64,000 bases of DNA from Saccharopolyspora shandongensis (GCF_900106995.1 NZ_FNOK01000041.1:22194-86193); one strand, 5' to 3'; counted from the stretch's first letter, positions 44,586 to 53,529 are shown. Notes: generated by a model not told the origin, from the sequence alone. Program-made: numbers and translations.

Positions 44586-46088
44586 TCACGCGCCGCCGGA
44601 GAGCTTCTCCCGCAGCGCCGCCAGCTGCGCGTCGCTGGCCAGCGAGCCGCTGTCCTGCTCGTCGCTCGAAGCCGACGAGTAGTTGCCGCCACCGCTGGCC
44701 GGCTCCTCGCCGCCACCGGCCGCGGCGGCCGCAGCGGCCTCCGCGTCGGCCTGGCGGGCCTTCGTGATCTGGGCGATGTGCTTCTCGTAGCGCGTGTGGG
44801 CCTCGGCGTACTGCCGCTCCCATTCCTCACGCTGCTTCTCGTAGCCCTCGGTCCACTCCTGGGTCTCCACGTCGAAGCCCTCGGGGTAGATGTAGTTGCC
44901 CTCGTTGTCGTACTCGGCCGCCATCCCGTACTGGGTGGGGTCGAACTCCGAGTCCGGGCTGAAGCCCTCGTTGGCCTGCTTCAGCGACAGCGAGATCCGG
45001 CGACGCTCCAGGTCGATGTCGATGACCTTGATCATCACCTCGTCGCCGACCTGGACGACCTGCTCCGGGATCTCCACGTGGCGCTCGGCCAGCTCGGAGA
45101 TGTGGACCAGACCCTCGATGCCCTCGTCGACGCGGACGAACGCACCGAACGGCACCAGCTTGGTGACCTTGCCCGGCACGATCTGGCCGATCGCGTGGGT
45201 GCGGGCGAACTGGCGCCACGGGTCTTCCTGGGTGGCCTTCAGCGACAGCGAGACGCGCTCGCGGTCCATGTCCACGTCGAGGACCTCGACGGTGACTTCC
45301 TGGCCGACCTCGACGACCTCGCTCGGGTGGTCGATGTGCTTCCAGGACAGCTCCGAGACGTGCACCAGACCGTCGACCCCACCGAGGTCGACGAACGCAC
45401 CGAAGTTGACGATGGAGGACACGACGCCCTTGCGGACCTGGCCCTTCTGCAGCTGGTTGAGGAACTCGCTGCGGACCTCGGACTGCGTCTGCTCCAGCCA
45501 AGCGCGGCGGGACAGGACCACGTTGTTGCGGTTCTTGTCCAGCTCGATGATCTTGGCCTCGAGCTCGCGGCCCACGTAGGGCTGCAGGTCGCGGACGCGG
45601 CGCATCTCGACCAGCGAGGCCGGCAGGAAGCCGCGCAGCCCGATGTCGAGGATGAGGCCGCCCTTGACGACCTCGATGACGGTGCCGCGCACGGGCTCGT
45701 CCTTCTCCTTGAGCTCCTCGATGGTGCCCCAGGCGCGCTCGTACTGGGCGCGCTTCTTGGAGAGGATCAGCCGGCCTTCCTTGTCCTCCTTCTGGAGAAC
45801 AAGTGCCTCGACGAAGTCGCCGACGGTGACGACCTCGTTGGGGTCGACGTCGTGCTTGATCGACAGCTCGCGGGAGGGGATGACGCCCTCGGTCTTGTAG
45901 CCGATGTCAAGCAGCACCTCGTCGCGATCGACCTTGACGATGGTGCCCTCAACAATGTCCCCATCGTTGAAGTACTTGATGGTCTGGTCGACGGCGGCGA
46001 GGAAGTCCTCCTCCGTCCCGACGTCGTTCACTGCGACCTGCGGCTTGGTGGCGGCGGCAGTCGGGACGGTGGTGGTGTCGGTGGACAT
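44586..46088 (-). CDS. rpsA: 30S ribosomal protein S1
   Basis: 500 aa with four S1 RNA-binding domains at about residues 38-105, 125-190, 208-278 and 295-365 (GDIVEGTIVKVDRDEVLLDI; VRGTVIEVVKGGLILDIGLR; KGVVSSIVNFGAFVDLGGVD; VPGKVTKLVPFGAFVRVDEG). A charged, Ala/Gly-rich actinobacterial tail follows. Binds mRNA at the small subunit to start translation. The start is the ATG at 46088. The 290-nt gap upstream holds its promoter and long leader, with no gene seen. Confidence 0.97.
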   Translation of the reverse strand: MSTDTTTVPTAAATKPQVAVNDVGTEEDFLAAVDQTIKYFNDGDIVEGTIVKVDRDEVLLDIGYKTEGVIPSRELSIKHDVDPNEVVTVGDFVEALVLQKEDKEGRLILSKKRAQYERAWGTIEELKEKDEPVRGTVIEVVKGGLILDIGLRGFLPASLVEMRRVRDLQPYVGRELEAKIIELDKNRNNVVLSRRAWLEQTQSEVRSEFLNQLQKGQVRKGVVSSIVNFGAFVDLGGVDGLVHVSELSWKHIDHPSEVVEVGQEVTVEVLDVDMDRERVSLSLKATQEDPWRQFARTHAIGQIVPGKVTKLVPFGAFVRVDEGIEGLVHISELAERHVEIPEQVVQVGDEVMIKVIDIDLERRRISLSLKQANEGFSPDSEFDPTQYGMAAEYDNEGNYIYPEGFDVETQEWTEGYEKQREEWERQYAEAHTRYEKHIAQITKARQADAEAAAAAAAGGGEEPASGGGNYSSASSDEQDSGSLASDAQLAALREKLSGGA

Positions 46089-46379
46089 CAGGTGGGTTGC
46101 TCCGGTACGGATAGTTTGGTCGCTGGATCTACATTGTTGCCGCGCCCCGGGCCGGGACCAGCTGACTCGCTGGACCAGGAGATCCCGCCTCGTCGGCCGT
46201 CCCCACCACCGGTGCGACCCGGCAGTCGGAACCGTCGGCGAAAGACCCACGGCGCGGGCGGTATCGTACGCGCTTTCTCGATCGTCGGGCAAACCGCGGT
46301 ACGCCCGAACGACCGGCCGATCCCGGGCGAGGAGAATGCCCCACGTCCGAGCAATACCCGATATCGGCGGAGAGAACCC

Positions 46380-47234
46380 TTGGCACGAGCCGATGACCCG
46401 GAATACGACGAGCTCCAGAGTAGCTCCGCGGAGCAGCTGTTGGGCACAACGGGTGTGAGCAAACGCACTGTCGACGCGGCGGAATCGCGCGGCGCGAGCC
46501 GGCTGTGGTGGGACGCCGACGCCGACGACTACCAAGCCGAGCACGGCGCGTTCCTCGGCGACAGCGACTTCATGTGGTGCCCGGAGCGGCTGCGCGAGGC
46601 CGACGCCGGATTGCTCGGCGACGTCCGCGGCAAGCGGGTGCTGGAGGTCGGCTGCGGCGCGGCGTCGTGCTCGCGGTGGCTGGCCGACCAGGGCGCGCAC
46701 CCGGTGGGGCTGGACATCTCGGCCGGGATGCTGCGGCACGCCGTCGCGGGCGGCGAGCGCAGCGGGACCGCCGTGCCACTGGTGCAGGCGAGCGCGGATT
46801 GCCTGCCGTTCGCCGACGCCTCCTTCGACCTGGCCTGCTCGGCGTTCGGCGGGGTGCCGTTCGTGGCCGATGTCGGCGCGGTGTTCCGGGAGGTCGCGCG
46901 GGTGCTGCGGCCGGGCGGCCGGTGGGTCTTCGCGGTGACGCACCCGATGCGGTGGATCTTCCCCGACGATCCGGGGCCGACCGGGCTGACCGCCACGCAC
47001 TCCTACTTCGACCGCACGCCGTACCTGGAGGTCGACGACGCGGGCCGGGCCACCTACGTCGAGCACCACCGCACCCTCGGCGACTTCGTCCGGGAGCTGG
47101 CCGGCGCCGGGCTGCACCTCGTCGACCTGATCGAGCCGGAGTGGCCGGCGGGGCACACTCAGACGTGGGGGCAGTGGAGCCCGCTGCGCGGGCGCCTGTT
47201 CCCCGGGACCGTGATCTTCGTCTGCCACCGGTGA
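46380..47234 (+). CDS. Class I SAM-dependent methyltransferase
   Basis: 284 aa from a TTG with GGAG 7 nt upstream; GTG 46455 is a plausible later start (259 aa). SAM site: RVLEVGCGAASCSRWLADQG near residue 85, acidic loop PVGLDIS near 108, and post-I motif DLACSAFGGVPFVADV near 150. The family (WWDADADDYQAEHG) is common in actinomycetes next to rpsA, though its substrate is unknown. Repeat copy F begins after the stop. Confidence 0.83.
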   Translation: MARADDPEYDELQSSSAEQLLGTTGVSKRTVDAAESRGASRLWWDADADDYQAEHGAFLGDSDFMWCPERLREADAGLLGDVRGKRVLEVGCGAASCSRWLADQGAHPVGLDISAGMLRHAVAGGERSGTAVPLVQASADCLPFADASFDLACSAFGGVPFVADVGAVFREVARVLRPGGRWVFAVTHPMRWIFPDDPGPTGLTATHSYFDRTPYLEVDDAGRATYVEHHRTLGDFVRELAGAGLHLVDLIEPEWPAGHTQTWGQWSPLRGRLFPGTVIFVCHR

Positions 47235-47237
47235 GGA

Positions 47238-47462
47238 AGACTATTTCCAGGCTCGTTTTGCGTGGCGGTACGGGTAGCGACCCCCCTGCGGGAGTCGCAG
47301 ACGCTGCCTGGACTGCGGGAGCCCGACTTACGTATGACCAATGCGCGGCATCGGGGACTGGCCTCGCCCAGTAGCCCAATAGGGGCGGGCACAGCCTGAG
47401 AACCCGCAGCGGTGCCGGTTGCGCAAGTGGGCCGAGCGGCTGCGCCGATTCAAGGAACAAAA
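47238..47462 (+). repeat. Dispersed 3'-UTR element, copy F
   Basis: A full copy starting 4 nt after the methyltransferase stop. Apical CGTAT-GACCA-ATGCG keeps pairing through a T-G wobble. Also CCCGA/TCGGG, a GCCC-AATA-GGGGC side hairpin, CTGAGAACCCGC, and the terminal GAGCGGC-TGC-GCCGATT with one decayed pair. Confidence 0.88.
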
Positions 47463-47500
47463 CCCAGACTTACAGTCGAGACAGCCTTCGAGGGGAAGTC

Positions 47501-48430
47501 GTGGCGACTGCACAGGAGTTGATGCGGGCACAGTTCGCGCGGTTCGCCGCGCTGGACCCGCAGCTGCCCGACACCCACCAGCTGCCGTCCGGTGCCGAGG
47601 CGATCGTGGCCCGGATCGCTGACGGCAGCACGGTCGCCGGGCTCGCCACGCGGAACGCGAGCCCGCCGGGGTCGGCGCAAAGCCTCTGGCAGGCCGGCGA
47701 GGTCTTCGAGCTCTTCCCGATCGTCGGCGAGCAGCCCCGCGCCGGCATGGACGCGCTGTTGCACACCTGGCGCGAGTGGCTGGCGGGGCAGGCATCGGGG
47801 CCCAACTCGGCTTGCACGGTCGTGTGGCCGAGCCGGGACGTCGAGGCGACCAGGGCGTTTCTGGATCACGGTTTCCTGCCGCTGGCCTGCCTCGCCGTGC
47901 GCCCCACCGCACCGGTTGCATATACGAAACCGTCTGGTACCGTAAACATACGTCGCGCCGGACCGGCCGACCTCGACGCCGTCGTCGAACTCGCCCTCAG
48001 CGAGCTCGAATACGCCGCCCTGGTCGGCACGTCGACGTACCGACCCGATGCTCCGCAGCTGAAGCGGACCGCTGCGCACGTGCGCCTGCACTCCAGCGAT
48101 CCGGTGTGGCTGGCGGAGCAGGACGGGACGCCGGTCGCGGTCGCGGAGTGCGGCTGGGTCGACACCGCCAAGTCACCCGGTGGCTCCCGGCTCAGGTCCG
48201 GCACGTGGGGATACGTCAACTGCGTGTCGGTGCAGGAGAAGCTCCGCGGCTCCGGCGTCGGCCAGCAGCTGATGGCCACGGCGCACAACGAGTTCGCGCG
48301 TGCCGGAGCCGTCGGCAGCTTCCTGTACTACAACCCGCCCAACCCGTTGTCCTCGGTGTTCTGGCCCCGCCAGGGCTACCGGCCGCTGTGGACGATGTGG
48401 GAGGTGCGCCCGGCCACCGCGCTGCGCTGA
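47501..48430 (+). CDS. GNAT-family N-acetyltransferase, two-domain
   Basis: 309 aa, GTG start with AGGGGAAG. The N-terminal half looks like a degenerate GNAT fold (ALLHTWREWLAGQ, then ATRAFLDHGFLPLACLAVRP). The C-terminal GNAT is complete: VNIRRAGPADLDAVVELALS near residue 148, YVNCVSVQEKLRGSGVGQQL near 238 (CoA loop RGSGVG), and NPPNPLSSVFWPRQGYRPLW at the end. The substrate is unknown. Confidence 0.8.
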   Translation: MATAQELMRAQFARFAALDPQLPDTHQLPSGAEAIVARIADGSTVAGLATRNASPPGSAQSLWQAGEVFELFPIVGEQPRAGMDALLHTWREWLAGQASGPNSACTVVWPSRDVEATRAFLDHGFLPLACLAVRPTAPVAYTKPSGTVNIRRAGPADLDAVVELALSELEYAALVGTSTYRPDAPQLKRTAAHVRLHSSDPVWLAEQDGTPVAVAECGWVDTAKSPGGSRLRSGTWGYVNCVSVQEKLRGSGVGQQLMATAHNEFARAGAVGSFLYYNPPNPLSSVFWPRQGYRPLWTMWEVRPATALR

Positions 48431-48436
48431 CGCTCG

Positions 48437-48458
48437 CACGACCGGCGCACCGGTCGTG
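48437..48458 (+). terminator. Short hairpin between GNAT and ATPase genes
   Basis: 9-bp arms CACGACCGG/CCGGTCGTG with a CGCA loop, 6 nt after the GNAT stop. Confidence 0.55.
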
Positions 48459-48475
48459 AAAGTCGAGGAGACTGC

Positions 48476-49138
48476 GTGGAGATCGTCGCCACCGGCGTCG
48501 AGGTCATCGGAGCGCACGGGACGCTGCTGGCGCCCACTTCGCTGCGGGCTCGGACCGGGCAGGTCCTGCTGGTCGCGGGCGACCCGAACTCCGGCCGCAC
48601 CGCGCTGGCCCTGGCCCTTTCCGGCCGGCTGCGCCCCACCCGCGGCGCCGTCCGCCTGGACGGCGCCATCGACGCCACCGCGCTGCGGCGCAGCGTCGCG
48701 GTCGTCGACGCGCCGCAGATCACCGAGCCCGACGACGCGCTGGCGGTGCGCGACGTCGTCGCCGAAGGCCTGAGCCTGGCGGGCCGCAGATCCGGCCGCC
48801 GCCGGGTCCGGGACTGGCTGTCGGCCCGCGACTGGCTCCCCGAGGGGGCCGGCGAGCAGCGCTTCGAGCACCTGGCCGGCTACGAGCGCACCCGGCTGCT
48901 GACCGAACTCGCCTGCGAGGGCCGCGCCACCAAGGCCCTGGTGCTGGATTGCCCCGACCGCCACGGCGGCGACCCCGCGGGCTGGTACTCCCTCGCCGCC
49001 CGCCAAGCCGAGCGCGGCCTGGCCGTGATCGCGCTCTGCTCCCCGCACTCCGCCGACAAGCTGGGCATCTCGCCCGCCCGCGTCGGCGCGGACAACCCCG
49101 AACAGTCCACTCTGGATTCTGCTGAAGGTCTGCGATGA
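48476..49138 (+). CDS. Degenerate ABC-type ATPase partner of the YhgE protein
   Basis: 220 aa. It has the ABC ATPase outline, but Walker A reads GDPNSGRTALA with Arg in place of the catalytic Lys. The signature is LAGYERTRLLTELA rather than LSGGQ, and the Walker B-like KALVLDCPD lacks the Glu. The GTG start follows CGAGGAG. The gene overlaps the YhgE gene by 4 bp. It probably binds but hydrolyses nucleotide poorly, acting as a structural or regulatory subunit; that is inference. Confidence 0.75.
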   Translation: MEIVATGVEVIGAHGTLLAPTSLRARTGQVLLVAGDPNSGRTALALALSGRLRPTRGAVRLDGAIDATALRRSVAVVDAPQITEPDDALAVRDVVAEGLSLAGRRSGRRRVRDWLSARDWLPEGAGEQRFEHLAGYERTRLLTELACEGRATKALVLDCPDRHGGDPAGWYSLAARQAERGLAVIALCSPHSADKLGISPARVGADNPEQSTLDSAEGLR

Positions 49139-51159
49139 CTACATTCCGGCTCGCCGCCACCGAGCTGCGCCGCCTCACTTCGGGCAAACTGCCCAAGCTC
49201 GCGCTGCTCGCGGTCACCCTGGTGCCGCTGCTCTACGGCGCGATGTACATCTACGCGAACTGGGATCCCTACGGGAAGCTCGACTCGGTGCCCGCGGCCG
49301 TGGTCGTCGAAGACCAGGGCGCGCAGCGCGAGGACGGCACGCGGCTGGACGCCGGTCAGGACGTCTACCAGGAGCTCCTGGATTCCGGCACGTTCGACTG
49401 GACCCGCACCGACGCGCAGGAGGCGCAGGACGGCGTCGCCAGCGGCCGGTACACGTTCGCGCTGGTGGTGCCGAAGGACTTCTCCGGGGCGCTGATCTCC
49501 CCCGCCGACTTCGAGCCGCGGCAGGCGAAGCTGCAGCTGATCACCAACGACGCCAACAACTACCTGGTCGGCACCATCGCCGACAAGGTGGCCTCCGAGG
49601 TGCGCAAGGGCATCGCGACCAGCGCCGGGACCGAGGCGGCGAACCAGTTCTTGCTCGGATTCAGCACCGTGCACGACAAGACCGCCGAGGCCGCCGACGG
49701 CGCGGGTCAGCTCGCCGACGGCGCGGGCCAGCTCCGCAACGGGCTCGGGGAAGCCCGGCAGGGCACCGACAAGCTGGCGTCCGGCGCCCACCAGCTGGTC
49801 GACGGCCAGACCAAGCTCGCCGATGGCGCCACCCGCCTCAGCGACGGCACCCAGCAGCTGCGCAGCGGCCTCACCGAGCTGCAGCGATCGACAGCGCCGC
49901 TGCCGGCGCAGACCGCCAAGCTGGCCGACGGCGCAGCGCAGGTCGCCGCCGGAAACGAACAACTCGCCTCCAAGGCGGAGACGCTCGGCGGGCTCTCGCA
50001 GGAGATCGTCGACAACCTCAGCTCGACCAAGAAGGACATCGCCGACCAGCTCCGCAAGAACGGGGTGGACGAGGACGCGGTGCAGCGCATCGTCGCGGGC
50101 ATCGACGAGCTCGACAAGCCCATCACCGACGCCAACGGCAAGGTGCAGACGCAGGTCGGCCAGCTGCGGAAGCTCGCCGACGGCTCCCAGCAGGTCGCCG
50201 ACGGCAACCGCGCGCTGGCCAACGCGATGCCGACGATGACCAACGGCATCGGACGCCTCGCCGACGGCGCCGTCCAGGTCGACAACGGCGCCCAGCAGCT
50301 CCGCTCCGGCGAGCAGCAAGCGCTGGCGGGCACCAAGCAGCTCAGCAGCGGTGCGGATCAGCTCGCGGGCGGCACCAAGCAGCTCTCCGACGGCTCCGGC
50401 AAGCTCGCGGACGGTTCGAGCACGCTCGCGACGAAGCTCGGCGAGGGCCTGAACGAGATCCCGAACCCCGACGAGGACACTCGCAACGCCACCGCGGACA
50501 CCATCGGCGACCCGGTCGCGATCGACACCATGGCCCAGGTCAAGGCCGGCACCTACGGGGCCGGGCTGGCACCGTTCTTCATGGGCCTGGCCCTGTGGAT
50601 CGGCGGGTTCGTGCTGTTCCTGCTGATGCGCCCGCTGTCCAGCCGCGCGCTCGCCGCCGGGGTCGCGCCCTGGCGGGTCGCGATCGGCGGCTGGCTGCCC
50701 GCGGCGATCGTCGGGTTCGTGCAGGCCGTGCTGCTCTACCTGGTCGTGGTCTTCGGGGTGGGCGTGCAGCCGGCGCACACCTGGTGGACGCTCGGATTCC
50801 TGATCCTCACGTCGTTCGCCTTCACCGCGGTGGTGCACGCGCTCAACGCGGCGTTCGGGCCGAAGGGCAAGTTCATCGCCCTGGTCATCCTGGTGCTGCA
50901 GCTGGTCACCGCGGGCGGCACGTTCCCGTGGCAGACGATCCCGGAGCCGCTGCACCCGCTGCACGAGGTGCTGCCGCTGGGCTACGTCGTCAACGGCCTG
51001 CGCCACCTGCTCTACGGCGGGGCGGGCACGGCGGCGGCGACGACCGCGGCAGGCGTCCTGCTGTGCTACCTGGTGGCGTCGCTGCTGCTGAGCACGATCG
51101 CGGCCTGGCGCCAGCGGGTCTGGACGCCCACCCGCCTCAAGCCCGAACTGTCCCTCTGA
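49135..51159 (+). CDS. YhgE/Pip-family membrane protein
   Basis: 674 aa. One N-terminal helix (LALLAVTLVPLLYGAMYIYA), an extracellular domain, then a ladder of short repeats from about residue 180 to 440 (QLADGAGQLRNGLGEA, QLVDGQTKLADGATRL, QLSDGSGKLADGSSTL) likely to form a long coiled rod. Five C-terminal helices of ABC-2 type begin near 475. Related to phage infection protein Pip and ESX-like/MmpL-associated exporters. ATGA overlap with the ATPase gene. Confidence 0.88.
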   Translation: MTTFRLAATELRRLTSGKLPKLALLAVTLVPLLYGAMYIYANWDPYGKLDSVPAAVVVEDQGAQREDGTRLDAGQDVYQELLDSGTFDWTRTDAQEAQDGVASGRYTFALVVPKDFSGALISPADFEPRQAKLQLITNDANNYLVGTIADKVASEVRKGIATSAGTEAANQFLLGFSTVHDKTAEAADGAGQLADGAGQLRNGLGEARQGTDKLASGAHQLVDGQTKLADGATRLSDGTQQLRSGLTELQRSTAPLPAQTAKLADGAAQVAAGNEQLASKAETLGGLSQEIVDNLSSTKKDIADQLRKNGVDEDAVQRIVAGIDELDKPITDANGKVQTQVGQLRKLADGSQQVADGNRALANAMPTMTNGIGRLADGAVQVDNGAQQLRSGEQQALAGTKQLSSGADQLAGGTKQLSDGSGKLADGSSTLATKLGEGLNEIPNPDEDTRNATADTIGDPVAIDTMAQVKAGTYGAGLAPFFMGLALWIGGFVLFLLMRPLSSRALAAGVAPWRVAIGGWLPAAIVGFVQAVLLYLVVVFGVGVQPAHTWWTLGFLILTSFAFTAVVHALNAAFGPKGKFIALVILVLQLVTAGGTFPWQTIPEPLHPLHEVLPLGYVVNGLRHLLYGGAGTAAATTAAGVLLCYLVASLLLSTIAAWRQRVWTPTRLKPELSL

Positions 51160-51170
51160 TGCTCCCGATG

Positions 51171-51208
51171 GGGGAGGGTGGCGATTTCGCGCGAACGCCA
51201 CCCTCCCC
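51171..51208 (+). terminator. Terminator behind yhgE, containing half of the palindromic motif
   Basis: 13-bp arms GGGGAGGGTGGCG/CGCCACCCTCCCC with loop ATTTCGCGCGAA, so the loop itself is a truncated GATTTCGCGCGAAATC motif. Confidence 0.75.
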
Positions 51209-51221
51209 GCGCGTCGAGCGG

Positions 51222-51239
51222 CGATTTCGCGCGAAATCG
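51222..51239. repeat. Palindromic motif GATTTCGCGCGAAATC, copy 2
   Basis: Perfect 18-nt palindrome CGATTTCGCGCGAAATCG between the yhgE terminator and the convergent MerR gene. Confidence 0.8.
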
Positions 51240-51275
51240 GCGGCACCGCGTTCCAGGCGGGCACCGGTGCGCTGA

Positions 51276-52085
51276 TCAGGTCAGCGGGATCGCGACCTCC
51301 ATGCCGACCGCGTCGCCGGTCTCGTCGAGCCGCCCGATCTGGCGCATCGCCGCGAGGTCCAGGTCGGCCCCGCGCCGCTCGGCCTCGGCCAGCAGCGCGA
51401 CGACGGCGGGATGCACCGCCGCGTCGATGACCACGACGCCGTCGTCGTGCCGCCAGCCCACCACGAGCTCCGGCCCTGCCCGGACCTGCCCGCGCACGAC
51501 CGCCAGTCCCGCAATCCCCCAGCCCGCGGGCATCGGCCGGGCGACCGGCCAGCAGCACAGCAGCTCGACGTCGTCCTCGGTGGAACCGGCGCGGATCGAC
51601 GACCAGAACGGGCCGACCGGCGCGTTGTCCGCCGCCGCCAAGGCTTCCCACAACGCGCCGAAGGCGGCGTTCGCCTCCTCGTCGGCGCCGTCGGACACCG
51701 GCAGCGCCACGCCCACCCAGTGCTGCGCGTCGGCTTGCCGCTCCTGGATCTCCCAGTCCGGCGCGTCACCGTCGAGCAACGCCGTCGCCGCCTCCAGCGC
51801 AGCGTCCTGCCGCCGCCGCTGCTCGGCCAGCCGAGCCCGGTGCTCTTCGAGCACCTCGACCGCCTCGCGCCGACCGAGCAGCGCCCGCTCGGCCTCCGCC
51901 AGCCCGATGTCGGCCGCGCGCAACGCCTTCAGCCGGATCGCCACCTCCAGCTGATCCGCCGAGTAGCGCCGGTAGTTCGACCACCGATCGACCGCGGCCG
52001 GCTTCAGCAACCCCTGCTTGTCGTACAGCCGCAACGCCTTCGCGCTCAAACCGGTCAACTGCGCGAAATCCCCGATACCGAGCAT
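51276..52085 (-). CDS. MerR-family regulator with effector-binding domain
   Basis: 269 aa. MerR HTH: GDFAQLTGLSAKALRLYDKQ then LLKPAAVDRWSNYRRYSADQ at residues 4-45. A dimer helix lies near 75-115. The C-terminal half (about 130-269) resembles a GyrI-like effector domain (ELVVGWRHDDGVVVIDAAVH). No Cys metal site is evident. ATG start. It lies convergent to yhgE. Confidence 0.87.
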   Translation of the reverse strand: MLGIGDFAQLTGLSAKALRLYDKQGLLKPAAVDRWSNYRRYSADQLEVAIRLKALRAADIGLAEAERALLGRREAVEVLEEHRARLAEQRRRQDAALEAATALLDGDAPDWEIQERQADAQHWVGVALPVSDGADEEANAAFGALWEALAAADNAPVGPFWSSIRAGSTEDDVELLCCWPVARPMPAGWGIAGLAVVRGQVRAGPELVVGWRHDDGVVVIDAAVHPAVVALLAEAERRGADLDLAAMRQIGRLDETGDAVGMEVAIPLT

Positions 52086-52128
52086 GCGTCCAGTCTGGAC
52101 CTTGACCCGGGGGCAGAGTCCAACCTCG

Positions 52129-53529
52129 TCAGCTCGGCCAGGCGAGGGCCTCGTCGGCGCGGCGCGGTACGACCCGCGACCGGCCGGGCTTGCCCCACTG
52201 GCTCGACCCGGCGAGGAAGATGCGCCGGGTGCACAGCAGATCCCGCAGCGTCAACAGCACGCACATCTCGTAGACGGCGCGTTCGATGCGCCCTTCCTGA
52301 TCCACCACGGCGTCCCGCCACTCCTCCGGAACCACGTCGTCCAGCGGGATGTCGCCGGGCGAGTCGTAGAAGCGGCCCTCGCCCCAGGACGCGGTGTAGT
52401 CGCTCACCAGCTCGCCGAGCGCCGCCATGATCGGCCGGCAGCCGAGGTCCCGGCAGCGGAACTCCAGGCCCGCCAGCACCAGTCGGAGAACCTGTTGGTA
52501 GTGCGCGGAATACGCGCCCCGCAACACCGTGCGCTTGCGCCTGCTGCGCACGGCGTCGCGAGCCTCGCTGACGCGCGTCAGCTGTCTGAGCACCTTCTCG
52601 CCGGCGATCGGGTACAGCACCGCTCGCACGGTGTCGTCGGGACGATCCAGGGCGGCCCGGGCGATCTCGACCAGGAGCAGCTCCCGCGCCTGCGTCTGCG
52701 GTGTGGCTCCGGCGACGACGGCGAGACGCCGCTCCACCCGCTCCCGGAGTTGTTGCAGCAGGCCGATCAGCACTCGCCCGAGCAGATCGGTGATCTCCTT
52801 GCGGCGCACGAAACACAGCGCACCCAACAACGTCACCCGCACCGCTCGCGGCTGCGACCGCAGCTCGTCGTGGTGCGCGCGGGCCGCCCGCACGCACCAC
52901 GCCTCCACCAGTTCCACCGGAACGTCGTCGAAGAGCTCCGCCGGAAGCTGGAGCGCCTGCACCACGGCCTGCTTGTCGACCTCCTTCAGGAGCGCACCCA
53001 AGCAGACCTGGCCCGCGGTGTTCTCCTCCAGGTTGACCAGCAGCTCGGACGGCAACCCCAACGCCTGCAACGACATCAGGCTGTCGATCTCCAGCAGGAG
53101 TTCACGCAGGTCGATCCGGGGCACCTCGGACCGCAGCTCGGCCAGCGACCACTCGGGATGCTCCGGGGGATCCGCCAGCAACACCTCCAACTGGTCCGCC
53201 GAGTCGCCCATCCGGACCGCGACGCGGTGGCAGAGCAGCCTTTCGAAGTCCTGCAAGACCAGGCTCGCCACCTCCCGCGCCTGGTCCGGCCCAGGAGGCT
53301 CGACCTCCGTCGCGCGGCAGTGCGCGATCAGCGCGGTGGCGAGCTCGTCCCGGCCCCGCCCCGGCCGGACGGTCTCCTCCGTCAGCCACGCCAGCCACTG
53401 CCGCTCGTCGCCCAGGCCCACCGGGCATCTGAGCGCATCCACGATCTGCCCCGTCAGGAGCTCAACCGTGCCCCTCGTAAAACCCGATGCCAAACCCACT
53501 TCCACAACCCCGCCCCATGCCCCCAGCAC
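52129..53529 (-). pseudogene. Tn3-family transposase TnpA, C-terminally truncated
   Basis: 466 aa open frame matching the central part of Tn3-type TnpA: LLKEVDKQAVVQALQLPAEL, RAVRVTLLGALCFVRRKEIT, ARAALDRPDDTVRAVLYPIA, GAYSAHYQQVLRLVLAGLEF and RAVYEMCVLLTLRDLLCTRR. Family members run to about 1000 aa. Here the protein stops just where the DDE catalytic domain should begin, and the first part of the N-terminal domain also looks shortened. It therefore cannot transpose. No terminal inverted repeats or resolvase are visible. Confidence 0.75.

Noticed and set aside
20856..47460. Open frames antisense to the repeat elements, with similar peptides (for example RRSRLAHLRNRHRCGFSG)
   Set aside because: The frames differ between copies, have no ribosome sites and exist only because the repeats are GC-rich. 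The covarying stems explain the conservation better than a coding role.
48476..49138. Calling the ATPase a normal ABC exporter subunit
   Set aside because: Walker A Lys, LSGGQ and Walker B Glu are all replaced.
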